Assembly: GCF_018279165.1 (NCBI RefSeq)
Contig: NZ_CP047289.1
Coordinates: 1,805,001-1,869,000, forward strand
DNA: 64,000 bases
Source: Falsirhodobacter algicola
Lineage (GTDB): Bacteria > Pseudomonadota > Alphaproteobacteria > Rhodobacterales > Rhodobacteraceae
Direction of reading: 5' to 3'
Part shown: positions 18,262 to 28,279 of the stretch, in pieces
How positions within the stretch are numbered: the stretch's first letter is position 1
Layout: every line of letters starts with the position of its first letter
Position numbers and translations under genes: made by a program
The notes under the pieces: generated by a model
What the model was told of the DNA's origin: nothing
What the model saw: only the letters and a program-made list of their open reading frames with translations
The model's database searches: none

Positions 18262-19515
18262 CTAGCGCAGCGCGCGGCCCTTGATGATCGCATCCGCGCC
18301 GAACCGGGCCCGGATCGCATCCGTGGCCGCTTCGGCCCGGCGGCGTCGGCCCGCGCCGGGATCGAGGAGATCGACCGAGAGATCCGCCCGCTCCCCGGCG
18401 CAGAGATCCGCAAGGCCGATGCCGATCAGCCGCACCGGCCCCGTGGGCTGCGCCATATCTAGAAGGCGCCGCCCCTCGTCATAGAGCCGGTCCGCCGACT
18501 GCGTGGGATCGGTCAGCGCATGGCGGCGCGAGATTTGCGTGAAATCGGCGCGTTTCAGCTTCAGCACCACCGTGCGCCCGGCCAGATCCTTGGCCTTGGC
18601 GCGGTCGGCCACCTGCACCGCCAGCCGCCACAGATGCCCGTCCAGAAGGTCCGGATCGGCCGTATCCTCGTTGAAGGTCGTCTCCTTGGAGATGGATTTC
18701 ACCTTGTGATCGGGGGCGACGGGGCGCGTATCCTCGCCGCGCGCAAGGCGCCACAGCCGATCGCCCATGCTGCCGAAACGGGCCGACAGATCCCGCCGAT
18801 CCCATCGCAGCAGATCGCTGACCTGCCGGATGCCCGCCGCCTCCAGCGCGGCCTGCGTGGCGGTGCCGACGCCCCAGATGATGCGGACGGGCTGTCGGGA
18901 CAGGAATTCCGCCGTTTCGGCCCGGCCGATCACGGAAAAGCCCCGCGGCTTGTCGAGGTCCGAGGCGATCTTGGCGAGGAACTTGTTGTGCGACAGCCCG
19001 ACCGAGCCGGAGATGCCCAGCTCCTCCTCCATCCGGCGGACCAGCCGCGCCATCAGGACGGCGGGCGGCGCACCGTGCAGGCGCGCGGTGCCCGTCAGAT
19101 CGAGGAACGCCTCGTCCAGCGACAGCGGTTCAATCGCGGGGGTCAGATCGGCCATCATGGCGCGGATCGCGCGGCTGATCCCGGCATAGACCTCGAATCG
19201 CGGCTTCACCACCACCGCGCCGGGGCACAGGCGCAGCGCTTGGAACATCGGCATGGCCGACCGCACCCCCGAGATGCGCGCGATGTAGCAGCAGGTCGCC
19301 ACCACCCCGCGCGTGCCGCCGCCCACGATCACGGGGCGGTCGCGCAGGGATGGATCGTCCCGCTTCTCGACGCTGGCATAGAAAGCGTCGCAATCCATAT
19401 GCGCGATCGACAGATCCGCAAGCTCGGGGTGGGAAATGATGCGCGGGCTGCGGCAGGCGGGGCAGCGCGCGCCGGCATCGAACAGGGTCAGACAGGCGCG
19501 GCACAGGCTGGGCAT
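18262..19515 (-). CDS. dinB: DinB, DNA polymerase IV with N-terminal zinc-ribbon extension
   Basis: The 417-residue Y-family polymerase performs error-prone translesion synthesis. The catalytic core shows HMDCDAFYASVEKRDDP and PLSLDEAFLDLTG (metal-binding acidic residues), and the little-finger domain follows after VKSISKETTF. The core starts only at about residue 37; before it lies CRACLTLFDAGARCPAC, a CxxC-N9-CxxC pattern that looks like a zinc ribbon and is absent from E. coli DinB. The ATG at 19515 is chosen because it starts this domain; the open frame runs 23 codons further up. It precedes the end of the DMT transporter gene by 16 bases on the same strand. Confidence 0.94.
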   Translation of the reverse strand: MPSLCRACLTLFDAGARCPACRSPRIISHPELADLSIAHMDCDAFYASVEKRDDPSLRDRPVIVGGGTRGVVATCCYIARISGVRSAMPMFQALRLCPGAVVVKPRFEVYAGISRAIRAMMADLTPAIEPLSLDEAFLDLTGTARLHGAPPAVLMARLVRRMEEELGISGSVGLSHNKFLAKIASDLDKPRGFSVIGRAETAEFLSRQPVRIIWGVGTATQAALEAAGIRQVSDLLRWDRRDLSARFGSMGDRLWRLARGEDTRPVAPDHKVKSISKETTFNEDTADPDLLDGHLWRLAVQVADRAKAKDLAGRTVVLKLKRADFTQISRRHALTDPTQSADRLYDEGRRLLDMAQPTGPVRLIGIGLADLCAGERADLSVDLLDPGAGRRRRAEAATDAIRARFGADAIIKGRALR

Positions 19516-19531
19516 GATGCGCGCCAGCGTA

Positions 19532-20419
19532 TCATGTTCGCGCCCCGTTCTCAATCTGCCGCGCCTTCGACAGCTGCACGGCAAGGATGCCCAGCGTCAC
19601 GATGCCGACGCCGACGATGTCCCAGATGCCGATCGGCTCCCCCAGAAGGAGGGCGGCGATCAGCACCCCGAAGAACGGGTTGAGGAAATGGAAGGTGGAG
19701 GCCCGGACCGCGCCGATCCGCCCCACCAGCCCGAACCACACCCATGTGGCCATCAGGCTGGCGACCAGCACCGTGTAGACGAAGGCCCCGATCAGCCGCG
19801 GGGTCAGCGTCAGGCGCCACGGCTCGAACAGGACCGCCAGCAGGCCCAGAACCACCGCCCCGACCAGCATCTGCAGCCCGACCACCATCAGCAGGTTCCC
19901 CGACCCCGAGGCCCCCTTCACCGTCAGCGCCGCGAAGGCCAGCGCCAGCACCGCCACGAGGCACAAAAGCACCGGCAGCACCGGCACCCCGCCCGTCAGG
20001 CGGTGCCCCATGATGACGCAGACGCCGACCAGCCCCGCCGCCAGCCCCGCGATGCCCAAGGGGCGCATCTTCTCCCCGAAGGCCAACCAGCCCGCCAGCG
20101 CCACCACCAGCGGCATCGCCGAGGCGATGATGGAGGCGAGGCTGGCCGGCACCCATTGCATCGCAAAGAAGTTGCAGCCGAGATAGACGACGTTCTGCAA
20201 AAGCCCGAACAGGATCGTGGCCCGCCATTGCGGCCGCGTCAGCCGGGCCGTCTGGCCCATGGCGGCGGCGATCGCCACCCCGATGATCCCCGCCACCAGA
20301 AAGCGCAGCGCAAGCGCATGCAAAGGCGGGGCGTCCAGCACGATCATCCGCCCCGTGGTGAAGGCCGACGACCACATCACCGCAAAGCCGATGCCCATCA
20401 CGAGCGAGCGCAGATCCAT
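19532..20419 (-). CDS. DMT-superfamily (EamA) transporter
   Basis: The 295-residue protein has about ten membrane helices arranged as two EamA repeats; the first starts GIGFAVMWSSAFTTGRM and the second ends in the characteristic LNPFFGVLIAALLLGEPI motif. Members export amino acids or other metabolites, but the substrate is not shown. The ATG at 20419 is preceded by GAGG. It is downstream of the HU gene on the same strand, behind that gene's terminator. Confidence 0.9.
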   Translation of the reverse strand: MDLRSLVMGIGFAVMWSSAFTTGRMIVLDAPPLHALALRFLVAGIIGVAIAAAMGQTARLTRPQWRATILFGLLQNVVYLGCNFFAMQWVPASLASIIASAMPLVVALAGWLAFGEKMRPLGIAGLAAGLVGVCVIMGHRLTGGVPVLPVLLCLVAVLALAFAALTVKGASGSGNLLMVVGLQMLVGAVVLGLLAVLFEPWRLTLTPRLIGAFVYTVLVASLMATWVWFGLVGRIGAVRASTFHFLNPFFGVLIAALLLGEPIGIWDIVGVGIVTLGILAVQLSKARQIENGART

Positions 20420-20436
20420 TCCGATACCTCAAAGAA

Positions 20437-20462
20437 AAAGGGCCGCCCGGAGGCAGCCCTTG
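20437..20462 (-). terminator. Intrinsic terminator of the HU gene
   Basis: On the minus strand AAGGGC and GCCCTT close a stem, with further CC/GG pairing inside, and the stem is followed by TTTCTTTG. It lies 18 bases after the HU-family stop codon. Confidence 0.75.
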
Positions 20463-20479
20463 GTTCGATCCGATGGGGA

Positions 20480-20770
20480 TCAGCCGTTGACGCTGTCTTT
20501 CAGCGCCTTGGCGATCGTGACCTTCACCTGCTTGTCGGCCGGCTTGGTCATGGTCTCGCCCGTGGCGGGGTTGCGGACCTGACGCTCGGGACGCTCGCGG
20601 CACATGACCTTGCCGATGCCCGGAAGGGTGACGGCACCGCCGGCAGCGACTTCGCGCGTCACGACCGCGGCGATCGCGTCCAGCGCGGCGGTTGCGGTCT
20701 TCTTGTCGCCGCCCATTTCCTCGGCCAGCGTTGCGACCAGTTGGGTCTTGGTCATCGGTTTCGTGGACAT
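20480..20770 (-). CDS. HU-family DNA-binding protein
   Basis: The 96-residue protein is a nucleoid-associated HU subunit. It shows the helical N-terminal half (MTKTQLVATLAEEMG), the beta-arm region GAVTLPGIGKVMCRERPER and the tip RNPATGETMTKPA, where the usual RNPxTG motif is intact. ATG at 20770 has AGGAG eight bases upstream; a longer open frame upstream is rejected because it crosses a poorly coding AT-richer stretch. The carboxyl end KVTIAKALKDSVNG is typical of the alphaproteobacterial HU variant. Confidence 0.95.
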   Translation of the reverse strand: MSTKPMTKTQLVATLAEEMGGDKKTATAALDAIAAVVTREVAAGGAVTLPGIGKVMCRERPERQVRNPATGETMTKPADKQVKVTIAKALKDSVNG

Positions 20771-20885
20771 CTGGTGTCTCCTGATCAACTCAAATATTTT
20801 CAGCCCGAGAAAGGCCCCGGAGCCGCTACACCCGTTTTTTGCCCGGCTGGCAAGCCCCGAGAAAGGAAAAAAGGGCGCGGGCGGC

Positions 20886-22346
20886 TCAGAGGAAGGCCGT
20901 CTCGTCGAAACTGCGCAATTTCCTGCTGTGTATGCGCTCGATCGGCATGTCGCGCAGCTTCTCCATCGCACGGATTCCGATCATCAGGTGGCGCGAGACC
21001 TGCGTGCGGTAGAAGTCCGACGCCATGCCCGGCAGCTTCAACTCTCCGTGCAGCGGCTTGTCGGACACGCACAGAAGCGTGCCGTAGGGCACGCGGAAGC
21101 GGAAGCCATTGGCCGCGATCGTCGCGCTTTCCATATCCAGCGCGATGGCCCGCGACAGCGACAGCCGGTGCACCGGGCCGGACTGATCGCGCAGTTCCCA
21201 GTTGCGGTTGTCGATGGTGGCGACGGTGCCGGTGCGCATGATGCGCTTCAGCTCATAGCCCTGAAGCTGGGTCACCTCCTCCACGGCCTGTTCGAGCGAG
21301 GTCTGGATCTCGGCCAGCGCGGGGATCGGCACCCAGACGGGCAGATCGTCGTCCAGAACGTGATCCTCGCGCAGATAGGCATGGGCCAGCACGAAATCGC
21401 CGAGGTTCTGGCTGTTGCGCAGGCCCGCGCAATGGCCGACCATCAGCCATGCATGCGGGCGCAGGACGGCGATATGGTCGGTCGCGGTCTTGGCGTTCGA
21501 CGGGCCGACGCCGATGTTCACCAGCGTGATGCCCTGACCATCGGCGCGCTTCAGGTGATAGGCGGGCATCTGGGGTAGGCGCGCCAGCGGGGTGATCGGC
21601 TGATCGGCGGCGGTGATCTCTTGGTTGCCGGGGGCGACGAAGGCGGTGTAGCCGTCGCGACCCAGCATCTGACGGGCGAAGGATTCGAACTCGTCCACAT
21701 AGAACTGGTAGTTCGTGAAGAGGACGTGGTTCTGGAAATGCCCGGCATTCGTCGCCGTGTAATGGGCAAGCCGCGCGAGCGAGTAATCCACCCGCTGCGC
21801 CGTGAACGGGGCCAGCGGCGCCTCTCCGCCCGGAAGGGTGCGCGCGCCGTTCACGATGTCGTCGCCCGTGGTGTTCAGATCCGGCACGTCGAACATGTCG
21901 CGCAGCGCGAAATCCAGAACGCCTTCTTGCGGGATCAGCACGGACGGATTGCCCGCCAGCGCGAAATGCAGCGGCATGGGCGTCGTGGACACCCCGATCC
22001 GCACCGGCACGCCGTGATTCTGGATCAGCAATTCGATCTGCTGGATCAGGTAATTCTCGAACAGGTCGGGGCGGGTGATGGTCGCGACATAGGTGCCGGG
22101 ATCGGCGACGTAACCGAAGGCGAGGCGGCTGTCCACGCGGGTGAAGCTGTTCGTCGTCATGCGCACTTCGGGATAGAAGGCGCGGATCCGCCCCTCGCTC
22201 CGCCGCCCTTGGATCACCTCGGCGAATTGCTGGGCAAGGAATTCGGCGGAAAGATCGTACAGTTCCCGCAGACGGGCCACGGCCTCCCGCGCATCCATGA
22301 AGTTGGTCGGAGCAGGAACGTCGGGGGTGTGGATCGTCTCGTGCAT
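20886..22346 (-). CDS. amn: AMP nucleosidase
   Basis: The 486-residue enzyme splits AMP into adenine and ribose 5-phosphate, helping control the adenylate pool. The N-terminal AMP-nucleosidase domain is followed by a nucleoside-phosphorylase-like domain; recognisable segments are TRPDLFENYLIQQIELL, MPAYHLKRADGQGITLVN, IGVGPSNAKTATDHIAVL and DMESATIAANGFRFRVPYG. Length is close to E. coli Amn. The ATG at 22346 follows AAAAGG, and the 46-codon upstream extension is rejected because it runs through the inverted repeat at 22397-22432. Confidence 0.96.
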   Translation of the reverse strand: MHETIHTPDVPAPTNFMDAREAVARLRELYDLSAEFLAQQFAEVIQGRRSEGRIRAFYPEVRMTTNSFTRVDSRLAFGYVADPGTYVATITRPDLFENYLIQQIELLIQNHGVPVRIGVSTTPMPLHFALAGNPSVLIPQEGVLDFALRDMFDVPDLNTTGDDIVNGARTLPGGEAPLAPFTAQRVDYSLARLAHYTATNAGHFQNHVLFTNYQFYVDEFESFARQMLGRDGYTAFVAPGNQEITAADQPITPLARLPQMPAYHLKRADGQGITLVNIGVGPSNAKTATDHIAVLRPHAWLMVGHCAGLRNSQNLGDFVLAHAYLREDHVLDDDLPVWVPIPALAEIQTSLEQAVEEVTQLQGYELKRIMRTGTVATIDNRNWELRDQSGPVHRLSLSRAIALDMESATIAANGFRFRVPYGTLLCVSDKPLHGELKLPGMASDFYRTQVSRHLMIGIRAMEKLRDMPIERIHSRKLRSFDETAFL

Positions 22347-22396
22347 ATCAGGTCCTTTTCGGTCGAAGATAACGACAACCGCGGCCCAGACAAGCT

Positions 22397-22432
22397 GCCG
22401 CCTGCAGGAGAGGGAAAGATCCTGCAGGCGGC
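22397..22432. repeat. Perfect 13-bp inverted repeat in the amn/SDR divergent intergenic region
   Basis: GCCGCCTGCAGGA at 22397-22409 and TCCTGCAGGCGGC at 22420-22432 are exact reverse complements separated by a purine-only ten-base loop (GAGGGAAAGA). Neither flank has a T run, so it is not a standard terminator. It lies 50 bases upstream of the amn start and 174 upstream of the divergent SDR start. The rest of this 259-base gap holds no open frame I would call. Confidence 0.85.
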
Positions 22433-22605
22433 TGGGGACAAGCCTGTGACGGGAACGACATGCGATGGGGACGCAAGCGGTCACTGGCTTCGGGGGATGA
22501 ACCTACGGAAACGCCCCCGGTTCCACGTTTTGTTTTCACGGATGCGTGATCGGAACAAAAGGTGCGGCCGACGACTTCCAGAAGGGATTTCTTGCGGAGG
22601 ATCCC

Positions 22606-23460
22606 ATGGACTATCCCAAACCCCCATTCCCGAAACAGAGCCAGACGCTTCCCGGTGACAGCCGCCAGATGCAGCCCGTCCCCGATTGCGGCGAGACGAG
22701 CTACAAGGGCAGCGGACGGCTGAAGGGCAAGGTCGCCCTGATCACCGGCGGCGACAGCGGCATCGGCCGCGCCGTCGCCATCGCCTATGCCCGCGAGGGC
22801 GCGGATGTGGCGATCTGCTATCTGTCCGAAACCGAAGAGGCCAAGGACACCGTCCGCCTGATCGAGGCCGAGGGCCGCCGGGCGCTGGCGATCGAGGCCG
22901 ATATCGGCACGCCCAGCACCTGCCGCGACGTGATCCAGCGCATGGTGGATCATTTCGGCTGGATCGACATCCTCGTGAACAACGCCGCCCATCAGATGAT
23001 GTTCGACGACATCCTCGACATCCGCGATGCCGAATGGGATCTGACCTTCCGGGTCAACATCCATGCGATGTTCTGGCTGATCAAGGCCTCGCTGCCGCAT
23101 ATGAAACCGGGGGCGTCGATCATCAACACCGCCTCCATCAATTCGGACAAGCCGAAGCCGGGGCTGCTGGCCTATGCCACGACGAAGGGCGCGATCCAGA
23201 ACTTCACCAACGGTCTGGCGCAGATGCTGGCCCCGCGCGGCATCCGGGTGAACTGCGTGGCGCCGGGCCCGGTCTGGACGCCGTTCATCCCGTCCTCCAT
23301 GCCCGCCGACAAGGTGGCCGATTTCGGAAAGGAAACGCCGATGGGCCGCCCGGGCCAACCGGCCGAACTGGCGACCGCCTATGTCATGCTGGCGGAATCG
23401 GGGTCGAGCTTCACCACCGCCGCGACCGTGGCCGTCACCGGCGGCATGCCGATGATGTGA
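22606..23460 (+). CDS. SDR family oxidoreductase (YghA-like, with N-terminal extension)
   Basis: The 284-residue NAD(P)-dependent short-chain dehydrogenase starts with a roughly 40-residue extension rich in Pro and Gln (MDYPKPPFPKQSQTLPG) before the Rossmann fold. The cofactor motif TGGDSGIGRAVA, the NNAA element and the catalytic Tyr/Lys in AYATTKGA are all present. This form is common among general-stress or osmotic-stress dehydrogenases (YghA, YdaD, GsiB-context). The ATG at 22606 has GGAGG at ideal spacing. Its paralogue lies at 25208-26005, and treZ, otsB and otsA are next to it. The substrate is unknown. Confidence 0.92.
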   Translation: MDYPKPPFPKQSQTLPGDSRQMQPVPDCGETSYKGSGRLKGKVALITGGDSGIGRAVAIAYAREGADVAICYLSETEEAKDTVRLIEAEGRRALAIEADIGTPSTCRDVIQRMVDHFGWIDILVNNAAHQMMFDDILDIRDAEWDLTFRVNIHAMFWLIKASLPHMKPGASIINTASINSDKPKPGLLAYATTKGAIQNFTNGLAQMLAPRGIRVNCVAPGPVWTPFIPSSMPADKVADFGKETPMGRPGQPAELATAYVMLAESGSSFTTAATVAVTGGMPMM

Positions 23461-23466
23461 TGGGCC

Positions 23467-25152
23467 TTACGCCTCGATGATGCAGGAAAGGCGGCAGGTG
23501 CCTTCCTCGATCCGGATATCGCCGGCATCGGGGAAGGGACCGCCATCGCCGAAATCGAGCGCGATGCGGAGCGTTCCCGCCGCAAAGGGCCACCGCGCCA
23601 CGAGCGAGCGCGGCCCCGCGCGCGTGATCTCCGGATCGCCCGCCCGCCCCGAGGTCATCAGCGGCACGATCCGGTCCTGCCGGAAGGCGAGCAGGCGGCG
23701 CGTCAGATCGCGCCATGCGGCCATCGCCCCCGGATCGCCGCGATAGGGACGGCTTCGTTCATACGTTTCCTCGGACATGGGATCGGGAAACTCCTTCACG
23801 CCCGGAAACTCGGCATGGCGGCCCTTGCGCGTCGCCTCGGCCAGATCGCCCGTGAAATCGGCGAAGAATTGGAACGGCGCGGTTTCGCCCGCCTCTTCGC
23901 CCATGAACAGCATCGGCACGAAGGGGCCGAGCAGCAGCAGCGCATGCGCCACCTTCACCGCATCGGGGTCCGCCAGCGCCAGAAGCCGTTCGCCCTTGGC
24001 GCGGTTGCCGGTCTGGTCGTGGTTCTGGTTGAAATTGACGAAGGCGTGCCACGGCAGATCGCAGGACCGCTCGCCCCGGCCCGTCTTTTGCGGCGGGCGC
24101 GGCTGCCCCTGTTCCACGAAGCCGCATTCGAGCGAGAGGCACAGATCCTCGAACGGGGCCGGGCCGAAGCTGGAATAGTAATCCTGCGTCTCGCCGGTCA
24201 GCAGGACGTGGATGCAATGGTGATAATCGTCGTTCCATTCGCCGTCATAGGGGCCGTTCTCATCGTGCAGGCGCGTGATGTTGCGGTTGTCCTCGGTCGT
24301 CAGGTGGATGGGGCGGTCGAAGCCCCCGTCGCGGATCGCTTGGCCGAGTTCCACCATAAACTCCGGCTCGCCCTGATCGCGGATCTGGTCGATCGCATCG
24401 AAGCGGAACCCATCGAGGTTGTATTCCCGCAGCCAGTGCAGCGCATTGCCGATGAAGAAGCGGCGAACGGCGGGTTCGTCGAAGGCGATGGCCGCGCCCC
24501 AGGGGGTCGCGATTTCGGGATGGAAGAAGCTGGGCGCAACCTGCCCGATCCACGCCCCGTCCGGCCCGAAATGGTTGTAGACGACATCGAGGATCACGCT
24601 GATCCCGGCCCGGTGCGCCGCATCGACGAAGGCGCGCATATCGGCGGGCGTTCCATAGGACGGATGCGGCGCCCAAGGCAGCACACCGTCATAGCCCCAG
24701 CCCCGCGCGCCGGGGAACTGGCCCACGGGCATCAGCTCCACCATCGTCACGCCCAGCGCGGCCAGTTCCTCCATCCGCGCGGCGGCAGCGGCAAAGGTGC
24801 CTTCGGGGGTGAACAGGCCGACATGGATTTCGAGGATGACCGTCTCCTCCCACGGGCGTCCGTCCCATGGGTGGAAATCATGGGCGGGATCGACCAGCAC
24901 GGAATCGGCATGCACGTCGCCGGCCTGCGCCCGCGATGCCGGATCGGGGATCGCGACATCGCCGATCCGCAGGCGGTAGGTGTCGCCGGCCTTCGCCTCG
25001 GCCTCGGCCCGGTGCCAGCCATCGGCCTCGGCGCTCATCGGAACGACGCGGCCGCCGATCTCCACCGCCACATCGGCGGCATCGGGCGACCAGAGCGCGA
25101 AGCTCCACCGGCCTGGTTCCACCTGTTCCGCACCCCACTCGTACTGCCGCAT
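23467..25152 (-). CDS. treZ: Malto-oligosyltrehalose trehalohydrolase
   Basis: The 561-residue GH13 enzyme releases trehalose from maltooligosyl-trehalose. It has an N-terminal carbohydrate-binding-like domain (SFALWSPDAADVAVEI), then the barrel with VVYNHFGPDG, GFRFDAIDQI (nucleophile Asp), TEDNRNIT (acid region of TreZ) and FVNFNQNHDQTGN. The ATG at 25152 begins MRQYEWGAE; the 27-codon upstream extension is not needed. TreY, which makes the substrate, and the usual glycogen genes are not in the window, but the otsBA trehalose genes are 1 kb away. It is convergent with the first SDR gene and downstream of the second. Confidence 0.9.
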   Translation of the reverse strand: MRQYEWGAEQVEPGRWSFALWSPDAADVAVEIGGRVVPMSAEADGWHRAEAEAKAGDTYRLRIGDVAIPDPASRAQAGDVHADSVLVDPAHDFHPWDGRPWEETVILEIHVGLFTPEGTFAAAAARMEELAALGVTMVELMPVGQFPGARGWGYDGVLPWAPHPSYGTPADMRAFVDAAHRAGISVILDVVYNHFGPDGAWIGQVAPSFFHPEIATPWGAAIAFDEPAVRRFFIGNALHWLREYNLDGFRFDAIDQIRDQGEPEFMVELGQAIRDGGFDRPIHLTTEDNRNITRLHDENGPYDGEWNDDYHHCIHVLLTGETQDYYSSFGPAPFEDLCLSLECGFVEQGQPRPPQKTGRGERSCDLPWHAFVNFNQNHDQTGNRAKGERLLALADPDAVKVAHALLLLGPFVPMLFMGEEAGETAPFQFFADFTGDLAEATRKGRHAEFPGVKEFPDPMSEETYERSRPYRGDPGAMAAWRDLTRRLLAFRQDRIVPLMTSGRAGDPEITRAGPRSLVARWPFAAGTLRIALDFGDGGPFPDAGDIRIEEGTCRLSCIIEA

Positions 25153-25207
25153 CGCTGTCTCCGCCTGAACCGAAGGAACAAGCGCGGTGCGGCCCGTAGG
25201 TTCCCGA

Positions 25208-26005
<798 letters not shown>

Positions 26006-26123
26006 GGCGAGCGTCCTTTGTGCTGTTGCCGGATCAGCGCCCAGCGCGGCGGAAGGTTCCCCCATGGAAGTCACGCCAGCGAGAGCCATATGAGAGCACG
26101 ACGCAACAACCATACGCAGCCCC

Positions 26124-26870
26124 ATGACCGACCCGCTCGCCCCACTGGCCGCATCCCCCGATCATTACGCGCTTTTCCTCGATATCGACGGATGCCTGAT
26201 CGACCTTGCCCCCACCCCCGACGGGATCGTGGTGCCGGACGGTTTGCCCGAGACATTGGCGCGGCTGTCCGGCCGGATGGGCGGCGCGCTGGCGCTGGTC
26301 ACGGGCCGTAAGACGGAGTGGGTGGACGCCACCTTCGGGCGTGCCTTCCCCATGGCCGGACTGCACGGTTTCGAACGGCGGCGCGCCGACGGCTCGGTGC
26401 AGGAGGTTCCGGTGCCCCCCGGCCTCGATCTGGCGCGGGACCGGCTGGCGCGGTTCGCGCACGAGCCCGGCCTCGTGCTGGAGGATAAGGGCATCGCCGT
26501 CGCCGTCCATTACCGTCAGGCCCCCGCCCGCCGCGCCGAGGTGGAACAGGCCATGGCCGCCCTCGCCGCCGAGATCGGCCCGGCATGGGAACTGCAATCG
26601 GGCAAGAGCGTCGTCGAACTGCGCCCCGCCGGGGCCAGCAAGGGTGCCGCCGTCCGCGCCTTTCTTCAGGAAGAGCCGTTCCGCGGCCGCATCCCCGTCA
26701 CCATCGGCGATGACGTGACCGACGAGACGATGTTCCCCGTCGCCAACGCCATGGGGGGCCTGTCCATCCGCATCGCCGATCCCTCCGAACCCACCGAAGC
26801 GCGGGCGCATCTTCCTTCGCCCGCCGCGCTTCGGGCCTGCCTTGAAAGGATCGCCGCATGGGCCGCATGA
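26124..26870 (+). CDS. otsB: Trehalose-6-phosphate phosphatase
   Basis: This 248-residue HAD-family enzyme dephosphorylates trehalose 6-phosphate to trehalose, a compatible solute. The nucleophile motif is LFLDIDGCLIDL (Asp20 and Asp22); a Cys stands where many members have Thr. Other motifs are VTGRKTEW, a KGIAVAVHYRQAP substrate-cap segment and IGDDVTDETMF for magnesium binding. The 3' end overlaps otsA by 13 bases. It is divergent from the SDR/treZ pair, so the region makes a trehalose-centred cluster. Confidence 0.95.
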   Translation: MTDPLAPLAASPDHYALFLDIDGCLIDLAPTPDGIVVPDGLPETLARLSGRMGGALALVTGRKTEWVDATFGRAFPMAGLHGFERRRADGSVQEVPVPPGLDLARDRLARFAHEPGLVLEDKGIAVAVHYRQAPARRAEVEQAMAALAAEIGPAWELQSGKSVVELRPAGASKGAAVRAFLQEEPFRGRIPVTIGDDVTDETMFPVANAMGGLSIRIADPSEPTEARAHLPSPAALRACLERIAAWAA

Positions 26871-28279
26871 TCGTCGTCTCCAACCGTGTGCCACTGCCGG
26901 ACAAGGAGGGGCGCATGCCGGCGGGCGGGCTTGCCGTGGCCGTGCATGCCGCCTTGCAGGACAGCGGAGGCATCTGGTTCGGCTGGTCCGGCCAATCGGT
27001 GCCCGAAGGCGACCCCGGCCCCGTATCGCGCCGCAGTCACGGGACCATCGACTATGTCCTGACCGACCTGTCGGACCGCGACATGGACGAATATTACAGC
27101 GGCTTCGCCAATCGGGTGCTCTGGCCGCTGTTCCACTGCCGGATCGACCTTGCCGAATACTCCCGCCGCGACAAGGAGGGGTATTTCCGGGTGAACCGCA
27201 TGTTCGCCGACCGCCTGATGCCCCTGATCGAACCCGATGACATCATCTGGGTGCACGACTATCACCTGATCCCGCTGGCCGAGGAGTTGCGCCGCCGCGG
27301 CGTGACCAACCGCATCGGCTTCTTCCTGCATATCCCATGGCCGCCCGCCGACATCCTGTTCGCGATGCCGATCTACGATCAGATCCTGAAGGGGCTGTCG
27401 GCCTACGATCTGGTGGGCTTCCAGACAGACCACGATCTCGACAACTACATCTCCTGCCTGATCCGCGAGGGCGTGGGCGACCGGGTGGAGGAGGGCACGC
27501 GGCCCGACCCGTCGCGCGCAACGCTGTCGGCCTATGGGCGCACCTTCCGGGCGCGCACCTTCGGCATCGGGATCGAAACGCGCGATTTCGCCGAACTCGC
27601 CGCCGCATCCACCGAAACGGAGGCGGTGACGGATATGCGCCGCTCGCTGGCCGGGCGCGATCTGATCATCGGGGTGGACCGGCTGGATTATTCCAAGGGC
27701 ATCCCCCAGCGCATCCTCGGGTTCGAACGCTTCCTCGATCTGAACCCGGACCGCGCGGGCCATGTCACGCTGCTGCAGATCGCGCCCTCCTCGCGGTCCG
27801 AGGTTCCCGAGTACCGGGACATGCAATCCGAGGTGGAGGCGCTGGCGGGGCATGTGAACGGCACCCGCGGCCGGATCGACTGGACGCCGATCCGCTATGT
27901 GAACCAGTCGGTCGAGCGTGGCGCGCTGGCGGGCCTTTACCGCGAGGCGCGGGTCGGGCTGGTGACGCCGCTGCGCGACGGCATGAACCTCGTGGCCAAG
28001 GAATACGTGGCGGCGCAGAACCCCGACGATCCGGGCGTTCTGGTGCTCTCGCGCTTTGCCGGGGCTGCGCGCGAATTGAAGGGCGCGGTCCTCTGCAACC
28101 CCTATGACAGCGAGCAGACGGCCCGCGCCATCGAATGGGCCTTGTCCATGACGCTGGAGGAACGGCGCGACCGTTGGCGCGGCATGATGGATTACCTGCT
28201 GGCCAACGACATCCAGACGTGGTGCAGATCCTATCTGCAGGCGCTGGCGGATACGGCGCCGGACAGGGGGACGCGATGA
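26858..28279 (+). CDS. otsA: Trehalose-6-phosphate synthase
   Basis: The 473-residue GT20 enzyme joins UDP-glucose and glucose 6-phosphate. It shows VVSNRVPLP and [13 protein letters not shown] at the N terminus, [38 protein letters not shown] and [15 protein letters not shown], all diagnostic. The length is standard. It overlaps otsB upstream and shares an ATGA overlap with aroQ downstream, so otsB-otsA-aroQ form one coupled operon, an unusual companion for a shikimate gene. Confidence 0.97.
   Translation: MGRMIVVSNRVPLPDKEGRMPAGGLAVAVHAALQDSGGIWFGWSGQSVPEGDPGPVSRRSHGTIDYVLTDLSDRDMDEYYSGFANRVLWPLFHCRIDLAEYSRRDKEGYFRVNRMFADRLMPLIEPDDIIWVHDYHLIPLAEELRRRGVTNRIGFFLHIPWPPADILFAMPIYDQILKGLSAYDLVGFQTDHDLDNYISCLIREGVGDRVEEGTRPDPSRATLSAYGRTFRARTFGIGIETRDFAELAAASTETEAVTDMRRSLAGRDLIIGVDRLDYSKGIPQRILGFERFLDLNPDRAGHVTLLQIAPSSRSEVPEYRDMQSEVEALAGHVNGTRGRIDWTPIRYVNQSVERGALAGLYREARVGLVTPLRDGMNLVAKEYVAAQNPDDPGVLVLSRFAGAARELKGAVLCNPYDSEQTARAIEWALSMTLEERRDRWRGMMDYLLANDIQTWCRSYLQALADTAPDRGTR

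Noticed and set aside
22347-22605. General-stress (EcfG-type) promoter before the SDR gene
   Set aside because: Several GGAAC hexamers are present, but none is followed at 16-17 bases by CGTT.
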